The translations under genes and the position numbers were made by a program. Below the pieces are notes generated by a model that was not told where the DNA came from, searched no databases, and was given only the letters and a program-made list of their open reading frames with translations. A stretch of 11,217 nt of DNA from Bacteroidota bacterium (GTDB lineage Bacteria; Bacteroidota; Ignavibacteria; Ignavibacteriales; Ignavibacteriaceae). This document shows positions 6,605 to 11,217 of this stretch, piece by piece. Location: the NCBI GenBank assembly GCA_021793635.1, contig JAJYSI010000058.1:1-11217 (forward strand), given 5' to 3'. How positions within the stretch are numbered: the stretch's first letter is position 1; each line of letters starts with the position of its first letter.

Positions 6605-7363
6605 TTAAACAAACTTCACTTCGGTAATATCATTTACAATTCCTCTTAGGAACGACAGTTGTATTAGCTGATTTATTCCATCCATATCTTGTTCGTCAAG
6701 ATCAAAAATAAAGGAAGAAAAATTTTCTTTAATATACTTCTTAGCTTTTAGCGAAAGACCTTCGCCAAAGCTTTCGCTTCCGACCTTTTCATAAATTAAT
6801 AAACCGGAGCCTGCGAGATGATTGTTTAATTCTTCGAGTTGATGTTTTGAAGAAGATGCGAAGGCGTAATTTACAAATGGAAAGGAAAACGCATCCACTA
6901 TTTCTTCCGCAAAACTTATTCCTGATAAAAACTTTTCATCTTCAAAATTTTTATCCCCGGCAAGTAAAATGTGCCGGTTAGTTATCAATGAAATATCGGG
7001 AGCAATTTTAACCTCTATTGATGCATCATACATCTCTTCAAATAAAATTTTTGCGAGAATTACTTCAAGAGAAGATACATCTCCGCCGAGATATATCTCA
7101 CTAAAGTTTTTTACTTTTGGATTAAAATAAATATAGGAATTACACAAAGAATTTTCGAAAGAAATCCCAAAGGACTTAGAAATAAAAAATTCCTTATGAC
7201 TAATTAAATCTAAAGTCGGAATGAGTCCGATTGAATTTGAATCTTTCGCAACTTCGCCTGCGATTAAAGGAGAAGGCAGAAAATTTACTTCATTGCCTAA
7301 ATGCGGAGGTAAAACATTCTTAATGATATTTGAAAAAATATTTTTGGGGAAAAATAATTTCAT
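6605..7363 (-). CDS. MqnA-like protein (menaquinone-pathway / periplasmic-binding fold)
   Basis: 252 residues on the minus strand, without signal peptide. The pattern resembles MqnA/MqnD-type proteins of the futalosine menaquinone route: LPSPLIAGEVAKDSNSIGLIPTLDLI (29-54, like the region around 'Gel Dva lvP'), a central segment from about 91 to 130, FAEEIVDAFSFPFVNYAFA (151-169, like the 'W..lTGLPFVFA' stretch), and an ending DMDGINQLIQLSFLRGIV (226-243). The N-terminus lacks the usual YLNA-type start of true MqnA. It could therefore be a divergent paralogue rather than chorismate dehydratase. ATG 7363 has no clear Shine-Dalgarno site. The gene converges with serA and is separated from the ribosomal operon by a terminator, so it is probably transcribed alone. 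Real gene: confident. Family: moderate. Function: not established. Confidence 0.6.
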   Translation of the reverse strand: MKLFFPKNIFSNIIKNVLPPHLGNEVNFLPSPLIAGEVAKDSNSIGLIPTLDLISHKEFFISKSFGISFENSLCNSYIYFNPKVKNFSEIYLGGDVSSLEVILAKILFEEMYDASIEVKIAPDISLITNRHILLAGDKNFEDEKFLSGISFAEEIVDAFSFPFVNYAFASSSKHQLEELNNHLAGSGLLIYEKVGSESFGEGLSLKAKKYIKENFSSFIFDLDEQDMDGINQLIQLSFLRGIVNDITEVKFV

Positions 7364-7481
7364 TATAGTATTGATAATAATAATTTTGTTTTTAGATCAG
7401 GTCTATCTGCTGAGGGGGAATATTTTATTTTTTTAACATCTTGCATTTTCAACTTCCCACGCTAGGCATTACAAGTAAAAC

Positions 7482-7515
7482 AAACCTCCGAGGTTTTCCT
7501 AAACCTCGGAGGTTT
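7482..7515. repeat. Nested palindrome: two near-identical 15-mers forming a 15-bp hairpin
   Basis: The arms 7482-7496 and 7501-7515 pair perfectly over 15 bp around a TCCT loop. Each arm is itself a 7-1-7 palindrome, AAACCTC-S-GAGGTTT with S = C on the left and G on the right, so the arms are also direct repeats at 14 of 15 positions. Only short T runs flank it, so it is at best a weak terminator. It could be a REP-like element or a binding site. Confidence 0.75.
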
Positions 7516-7582
7516 ATTGCATCTCTTTAACAATAAATTTATAATTTTTTCATCCCGGATTATTTTCCCTTAATCCCGAAGG

Positions 7583-7602
7583 CCTGCCTTCAAGCAGGCA
7601 GG
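7583..7602. repeat. GC-rich hairpin, REP-like
   Basis: CCTGCCT (7583-7589) pairs with AGGCAGG (7596-7602) across a 6-nt loop. The surrounding sequence (TCCCGAAGG before it, GGGGTGACA after it) stands out by GC content from the AT-rich gap and resembles the style of dispersed intergenic repeats carrying GTCACCC/TCCCGAAGG words. No T-tract follows on either strand. Confidence 0.5.
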
Positions 7603-7633
7603 GGTGACATTATTGTATGTATAACTGACCAAT

Positions 7634-7664
7634 AAAAAATAAGGGCATAAAAATTATGCCCTTA
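7634..7664 (-). terminator. Intrinsic terminator of the ffh-rplS operon
   Basis: Read on the minus strand, arms 7654-7664 and 7640-7650 form a perfect 11-bp stem (core AAGGGCAT/ATGCCCTT) with a 3-nt loop, directly followed by six T residues (7639-7634). It lies 23 nt after the rplS stop codon. Confidence 0.88.
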
Positions 7665-7687
7665 AGTTAAAATAATTAAACAAAATT

Positions 7688-8029
7688 TTATGTTTTTGAT
7701 TTAATTCTTGCAGCTTTACCTGAAAGATTTCTAAGGTAATAAAGCTTAGCTCTTCTTACGTCGCCTTCTTTTAGCAATTCTATTTTTGCAATTTTAGGCG
7801 AAAAATATGGGAATATTCTTTCAACGCCTACGCCGCTTGTAACTTTTCTGACTGTAAAAGTTTTTGTTGCGCCTGCGCCTCTTATGTTTATAACATCACC
7901 TTCAAAAGGTTGAATTCTTTCCTTATCGCCTTCGACAACTCTAACGTGAACTCTGATATGATCGCCGGAAGCAAATTTCGGTATATCTGTTTTAATTTGA
8001 TCCGGTAAAATATTATTTAAGTCTACCAT
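7688..8029 (-). CDS. rplS: 50S ribosomal protein L19
   Basis: 113 residues, the usual L19 length. In the ribosome L19 sits at the 30S-50S interface. Family features: an N-terminal helix region then [26 protein letters not shown] (19-44), [13 protein letters not shown] (50-62), [13 protein letters not shown] (67-79), and the C-terminal signature [20 protein letters not shown] (91-110). ATG is preceded by GGAG at an 8-nt spacing. It is the last gene of the operon, 16 nt after trmD and followed by an intrinsic terminator. The trmD-rplS order is widely conserved in bacteria. No anomalies. Confidence 0.98.
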   Translation of the reverse strand: MVDLNNILPDQIKTDIPKFASGDHIRVHVRVVEGDKERIQPFEGDVINIRGAGATKTFTVRKVTSGVGVERIFPYFSPKIAKIELLKEGDVRRAKLYYLRNLSGKAARIKSKT

Positions 8030-8045
8030 GGTTTATACTCCACTT

Positions 8046-8729
8046 CTAATTATTAAAATTTTTCCATCTGTCTGTTAAGATCCGGGATTGTTCTTCTTTC
8101 CACTTCTTAATTTCTTTTTCATTTCCCGAAAGTAAAATTTCCGGGACTTTCATTCCTTTGTAGTCCGCCGGACGCGTGTAAAACGGGGCTTCTATTTTTT
8201 CACCGTCCTGAAATGAATCATCTAAAGCCGATTCGCTATCATTCAGAACACCCGGAATAAGACGAATAATCGCATCAACTATAAGCAAAGCCGGAAGTTC
8301 ACCGCCGGTCAGTACAAAATTGCCTATTGAAACTTCGTCCGTAGCAAATTTCTGACGTACTCTATCGTCAATTTCTTTATAGTGCCCGGTAATAAACATT
8401 ATATTGTTTGCAAGAGATAATTTGTTTGCCGTTTTTTGATCAAAAATCTTCCCTTTTGGTGAGGTAAAAATAATATGATCGTAACTTCTCTCTTGCAAAA
8501 GCTTTTCAATGCATTCAAAGAACGGCTCAGGTTTTAGAACCATTCCCGGACCGCCGCCAAATGGTTTGTCGTCTATTTGCTTATGCTTATTAAAAGCATA
8601 ATCTCTTAGATTATGGATAAAGATTTTTACTTTACCTTTGTCCTGCGCTCTTTTAATAATGCTTGTATTAAGCGGACTCAAAAGAAGGTCGGGAACCGCG
8701 GAAATTATATCAATCCTCATCATCGTCAT
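8046..8729 (-). CDS. trmD: tRNA (guanine-N1)-methyltransferase TrmD
   Basis: SPOUT-class methyltransferase that uses S-adenosylmethionine to make m1G37 in tRNAs reading CNN/CGG-type codons, preventing +1 frameshifts. Length 227 is slightly short but complete. Motifs: MRIDIIS near the start, DDKPFGGGPGMVLKPEPF (53-70), SPKGKIFDQ (90-98), ITGHYKEIDDR (113-123), the trefoil-knot AdoMet site DEVSIGNFVLTGGELPALL (131-149), and DDSFQDG with YTRP (170-187), which contains the acidic residue usually taken as catalytic. ATG 8729 overlaps the last 20 nt of rimM; GGAG with a 9-nt spacer fits this first ATG, although three in-frame ATGs occur within four codons and the canonical MRIDI start is the third of these. 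Translational coupling to rimM is likely. Confidence 0.98.
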   Translation of the reverse strand: MTMMRIDIISAVPDLLLSPLNTSIIKRAQDKGKVKIFIHNLRDYAFNKHKQIDDKPFGGGPGMVLKPEPFFECIEKLLQERSYDHIIFTSPKGKIFDQKTANKLSLANNIMFITGHYKEIDDRVRQKFATDEVSIGNFVLTGGELPALLIVDAIIRLIPGVLNDSESALDDSFQDGEKIEAPFYTRPADYKGMKVPEILLSGNEKEIKKWKEEQSRILTDRWKNFNN

Positions 8730-9225
8730 AAAAACTATCTCCCGGCTTCAAAACCAAAATTTTATTTACCGGATCAAATCTCTCTATAAATTCAAGCGCA
8801 GCCGGGATTAAAAGTTCTTCGCCGTTATGCTCTATTACATAAACGTCATTAGCAGGATAAGAAAGGACGTCAATTAAAATTCCGAATTCTAAATTATTTC
8901 TGAAGACTTTACTTCCCAAAAGATCATGAATAAAAAATTGGCCTTCGGGAAGTTTAACTAAACTTTCTTCGTCTACAAAAACTTCTTTCCCAATAAGAGA
9001 TTGAATATCCTTTTGCGAATCGAAATTTCTAAATTTTAAAGCGAAAGAATCTTTAAATTTTCTAGTTTTTTCTACAAAGAATTCTTTCTTGTCATCAAAA
9101 AATTCAATATAAACTTTTTGAAGATGAAAGAATCTCTCAGGAAAATCGGAATAGGAAGTTATTCTGACAAAACCTTCCTTTCCAAAAGCTGAATCGATTT
9201 TTGCAATTAGAAAATATTCATTCAC
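8710..9225 (-). CDS. rimM: 16S rRNA processing / 30S maturation factor RimM (GTG start)
   Basis: Assembly factor for the 30S head that binds S19. The 171-residue length matches the family. The N-terminal RimM domain (about 1-90) begins EYFLIAKIDSAFGKEGFVRI; the usual GxxHGxxGxV pattern has F14 instead of His. A PRC-barrel (about 95-163) follows: GQFFIHDLLGSKVF, NDVYVIEHNGEELLIPA, and IERFDPVNKILVLKPGD. The start is GTG (9223-9225), 20 nt after the KH gene, with no clear Shine-Dalgarno. An ATG just downstream is out of frame. The acidic tail DDDED is encoded by the bases that overlap the trmD start. Order rpsP-khpA-rimM-trmD-rplS is the classical arrangement. Confidence 0.95.
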   Translation of the reverse strand: MNEYFLIAKIDSAFGKEGFVRITSYSDFPERFFHLQKVYIEFFDDKKEFFVEKTRKFKDSFALKFRNFDSQKDIQSLIGKEVFVDEESLVKLPEGQFFIHDLLGSKVFRNNLEFGILIDVLSYPANDVYVIEHNGEELLIPAALEFIERFDPVNKILVLKPGDSFYDDDED

Positions 9226-9245
9226 AGAAAAAATGGATTGGACAA

Positions 9246-9479
9246 CTAATCCAAAATTTCTAAAATAGCTCTTTTGCCTTCTTTGGCGGCAACAGCAGTA
9301 AGAAGCGTTCTCATTGCTTGAGCCGTTTTTCCTTGCTTTCCAATAACTTTTCCAACATCATCAGCTTGTACTTTTAACGAAAGTACAACTTTGTTGTCTT
9401 CGGGGGTTTTCTCATCGATTACAACACCATCCGGATTATCCACCAGGTGCTTTGCGATATATTCAATGAATTCTTTCAT
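9246..9479 (-). CDS. khpA: KH-domain RNA-binding protein KhpA (YlqC family)
   Basis: 77-residue single KH domain, the usual size. The RNA-contacting loop GKVIGKQGKTA (43-53) contains the GxxG motif G47-K-Q-G50. KhpA often partners with KhpB/Jag and binds many RNAs, and has been linked to cell-division control in some Gram-positive bacteria. The role here is inferred only from family and position. ATG lies 9 nt after GGAGG. The gene stands between rpsP and rimM, a common location, with an 81-nt gap after rpsP in which no clear terminator is visible. Confidence 0.95.
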   Translation of the reverse strand: MKEFIEYIAKHLVDNPDGVVIDEKTPEDNKVVLSLKVQADDVGKVIGKQGKTAQAMRTLLTAVAAKEGKRAILEILD

Positions 9480-9560
9480 GGGAAGAAGCCTCCTATATTT
9501 ACAGCACGGGAGCTATTAGAAATAATGTACAGTTATACTTCAAAATTTGAGTAAAATTGT

Positions 9561-10040
9561 TTACTCTTTTTCGGCAGTATTTTCTTCAGAAGCAGCGCCC
9601 TTAACTTCTGCTGTACCGTTTTCAATATTTTCTACTACTTCAACTTTTTCACTGGCCTTTTCTTGTGAAACGACTTCATTTTTAGCCTTCTTCTTTGAAG
9701 AAGCACTAATAATTTTAGCCTCATGCAATTTTGTCCATTTGTCAAGTTCTTCTTGCATCTTTTCTTCCGATAAACCGCGTCGCGATAATTCTCTTTTAAG
9801 AATTATCCCTTTTTGCCTCAACAAACTCTTTACAGTATCTGTCGGCTGTGCGCCAACACCTAACCAATATAAAGCTCTATCTTCTTTTATTTCTAAAGTA
9901 GATGGATTTGTCATAGGATTATATAAACCGATAGATTCCAAAAACTTTCCATCTCTCGGTGACCGTGAGTCAGCCGCAACAACTTTATAAATAGGTTGTT
10001 TCTTCTTACCCATTCTTCTTAGTCTTAACTTAACTGCCAA
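9561..10040 (-). CDS. rpsP: 30S ribosomal protein S16 with extended C-terminus (TTG start)
   Basis: S16 stabilises the 5' domain of 16S rRNA during 30S assembly. Residues 1-85 are the conserved core: [41 protein letters not shown], and a region ending near LLRQKGI. The protein is 159 residues against about 80-90 in E. coli-type S16. Residues about 86-159 form an added tail, first Lys/Glu-rich helical, then Ala/Glu/Lys-rich and acidic, as is common in Bacteroidota-lineage S16. The start is TTG (10038-10040), supported by the MAVKLRL consensus and GGAGG (10051-10055) at a 10-nt spacing. No ATG exists before the conserved core. It lies 31 nt after ffh in the same operon. Confidence 0.97.
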   Translation of the reverse strand: MAVKLRLRRMGKKKQPIYKVVAADSRSPRDGKFLESIGLYNPMTNPSTLEIKEDRALYWLGVGAQPTDTVKSLLRQKGIILKRELSRRGLSEEKMQEELDKWTKLHEAKIISASSKKKAKNEVVSQEKASEKVEVVENIENGTAEVKGAASEENTAEKE

Positions 10041-10050
10041 ATTATTTGAA

Positions 10051-10055
10051 CCTCC
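10051..10055 (-). promoter_or_regulatory. Shine-Dalgarno site that decides the TTG start of rpsP
   Basis: GGAGG on the minus strand, 10 nt before the TTG at 10038-10040. Together with the conserved S16 N-terminus it shows that TTG, not the ATG nine codons further in, begins the protein. Confidence 0.7.
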
Positions 10056-10071
10056 AAATATTATTCACTTT

Positions 10072-11217
10072 TCAATTAAACTTAAAATTCGCTAATGAAT
10101 CCCCAAAACCTTTTTTGGAAAACTTACTCATCATTTTTTGCATCTCGCCAAATTGCTTTAACAGACGATTAACATCCTGGATAGATGTCCCGCTTCCTTT
10201 AGCAATTCTTTTTCTTCGATTACCGTTCAGGATTTTTGGTGATTTTCTTTCCTGTCGCGTCATCGAATTAATTATAGCTTCAACTTTTATAAAAGCATTG
10301 TCATCAATTTTAGCATTTTTTAACTGATTTCCTAATCCAGGAATCATTCCCAGAAGCGATGACAAAGAACCCATTTTCTTTATGAGTTTAATTTGCTTAA
10401 GAAAATCATCAAAATCAAATTTATTTTTCTTTAATTTTTCTTCAAGTTCTTCAACTTCTCTATCGTCGATGCTTTCTTGAGCCTTTTCTACCAACGAAAT
10501 TATATCGCCTTTTCCCAAAATTCTTGAGGCAAGACGATCCGGGAAAAAACTTTCAAGGGCATTTAATTTTTCACCGTTGCTAATAAACTTTATCGGCTTG
10601 CCTACTACAGCACGGATAGAAAGCGCTGCACCACCTCTTGAATCGCCATCCAACTTAGTAAGAACTATTCCGTCGTAATTAACTTTTTCATTAAAAGCTT
10701 TTGCAGAGTTAACTGCATCCTGCCCGGTCATGGAATCTACAACGAACAAAGATTCCGTAGGGTCAATTATTTTTTTGATGTCGGAAACTTCCGTCATCAT
10801 GTCTTCATCAACATGAAGGCGACCGGCAGTATCTACAATTACCGTATCAAAATTTTTTTCTTTTGCAAATATAAGGGATTCCGTTACAACTTTTAGTGCA
10901 TTTTTTTCTTCAATAGAAAAAACCGGAACATTTATTTGAGCACCCAAAATTTTTAATTGTTCGATTGCCGCGGGTCTATAAACGTCTGCAGCTACCAACA
11001 AAATTTTTCTTCCGCTGTCCAAAAGTCTTTTAGCTAACTTTGCGCTAAAAGTTGTTTTCCCGGAACCTTGTAAACCTACAACCAAAATTGAGGTAATACC
11101 AGAGCCATTCAACTTTATTTCATCGTGGCTCCCGCCAAGAAGCAAGGTTAATTCATCATAAATTATTTTAGTAATTAACTGCCCGGGAGTAATTGATGCT
11201 ATTACTTCCTTGCCTAA
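10072..11217 (-). CDS. ffh: Signal recognition particle GTPase Ffh, 5' end outside window
   Basis: GTPase that binds 4.5S/SRP RNA and signal sequences of nascent membrane and secreted proteins and docks with FtsY. The frame is open to the right edge: 381 codons are visible and about 70 N-terminal residues (most of the N domain) are missing. A TTG at 11143-11145 could be mistaken for a start but is an internal leucine, since the preceding 24 codons (ending ...IIYDELT) continue the N/G-domain homology. Visible residues, numbered from the edge: P-loop GLQGSGKTT (48-56), then DTAGRLH, TKLDGDSRGGAAL and GEK of the G domain. The C-terminal M domain contains RRKRIAKGSGTSIQDVN (SRP-RNA binding) and a Met/Phe-rich end. 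It is the first visible gene of the operon; its promoter is outside the window. Confidence 0.97.
   Translation of the reverse strand, partial: LGKEVIASITPGQLITKIIYDELTLLLGGSHDEIKLNGSGITSILVVGLQGSGKTTFSAKLAKRLLDSGRKILLVAADVYRPAAIEQLKILGAQINVPVFSIEEKNALKVVTESLIFAKEKNFDTVIVDTAGRLHVDEDMMTEVSDIKKIIDPTESLFVVDSMTGQDAVNSAKAFNEKVNYDGIVLTKLDGDSRGGAALSIRAVVGKPIKFISNGEKLNALESFFPDRLASRILGKGDIISLVEKAQESIDDREVEELEEKLKKNKFDFDDFLKQIKLIKKMGSLSSLLGMIPGLGNQLKNAKIDDNAFIKVEAIINSMTRQERKSPKILNGNRRKRIAKGSGTSIQDVNRLLKQFGEMQKMMSKFSKKGFGDSLANFKFN

Larger units (their letters stand above)
7364..7687. other. Intergenic region between ribosomal operon and MqnA-like gene
   Basis: A 324-bp gap with no gene. It holds three hairpins, listed separately: a nested palindrome pair (7482-7515), a small GC-rich hairpin (7583-7602) and the operon terminator (7634-7664). 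It must also hold the promoter of the minus-strand MqnA-like gene, but I see no convincing -35/-10 pair. Confidence 0.7.

Noticed and set aside
7221..7436. 71-codon plus-strand frame overlapping the start of the MqnA-like gene
   Set aside because: Most of it is antisense to the MqnA-like gene. The hydrophobic end comes from AT-rich intergenic bases.
9547..9990. 147-codon plus-strand frame opposite rpsP
   Set aside because: It is the antisense shadow of rpsP, whose conserved protein on the minus strand is beyond doubt. Its Ser/Phe-rich translation is typical of antisense to Lys/Glu-rich codons.
10046..10327. 93-codon plus-strand frame opposite ffh
   Set aside because: It is antisense to the conserved Ffh M domain and has no ribosome-binding site or family resemblance.
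11143..11145. TTG as the start codon of ffh
   Set aside because: The same frame continues upstream to the window edge with clear Ffh homology (the ITPGQL..IIYDEL region), so this is an internal leucine.

Overview
The window looks like a chromosomal segment from a low-GC Gram-negative bacterium of the Bacteroidota/Ignavibacteria-Chlorobi type. I infer this from the AT-rich DNA, an S16 ribosomal protein with a long charged C-terminal tail, a large Ser/Asp/Thr-rich secreted protein, and the combination of clear Shine-Dalgarno sites with several TTG/GTG starts. Species level cannot be read from the window. There is no rRNA, tRNA, CRISPR array or recognisable transposase.

Layout. (1) Bases 1-630, minus strand: the 5' part of a secreted beta-rich protein with a signal peptide, cut by the window edge. 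(2) 631-1532: a 0.9-kb AT-rich gap holding a small degenerate octamer array (1208-1279). (3) 1533-2967, plus strand: adenosine deaminase, translationally overlapped by a 111-residue protein of unknown function. (4) 2968-3635: an S23/four-helix-bundle (23S rRNA intervening-sequence type) gene bracketed by two arrays of a degenerate 8-bp repeat, TGGARTNN, in opposite orientation. (5) 3661-6598, plus strand: urocanate hydratase, a strong intrinsic terminator, then D-3-phosphoglycerate dehydrogenase. (6) 6605-7363, minus strand: an MqnA-like (menaquinone-pathway fold) protein convergent with serA. (7) 7364-7687: an intergenic stretch with three hairpins, one of them the operon terminator. (8) 7688-11217, minus strand: the conserved ffh-rpsP-khpA-rimM-trmD-rplS operon of translation and secretion genes, with ffh running off the right edge.

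How the genes work together. The minus-strand operon is housekeeping: signal recognition particle GTPase, ribosomal proteins S16 and L19, a KH RNA-binding protein, a 30S maturation factor and the tRNA m1G37 methyltransferase. The plus-strand genes are catabolic and biosynthetic enzymes (purine salvage, histidine breakdown, serine synthesis) that do not form one obvious pathway; urocanase has no other hut gene beside it.

The most unusual structure is the S23 gene between inverted, strictly 8-bp-phased repeat arrays. The two arrays share a 23-bp perfect inverted repeat, and the isolated array 1.7 kb upstream shares 22 bp with the right-hand array. I read this as a candidate small dispersed or mobile unit. 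That is an inference which rests on finding other copies in the genome.
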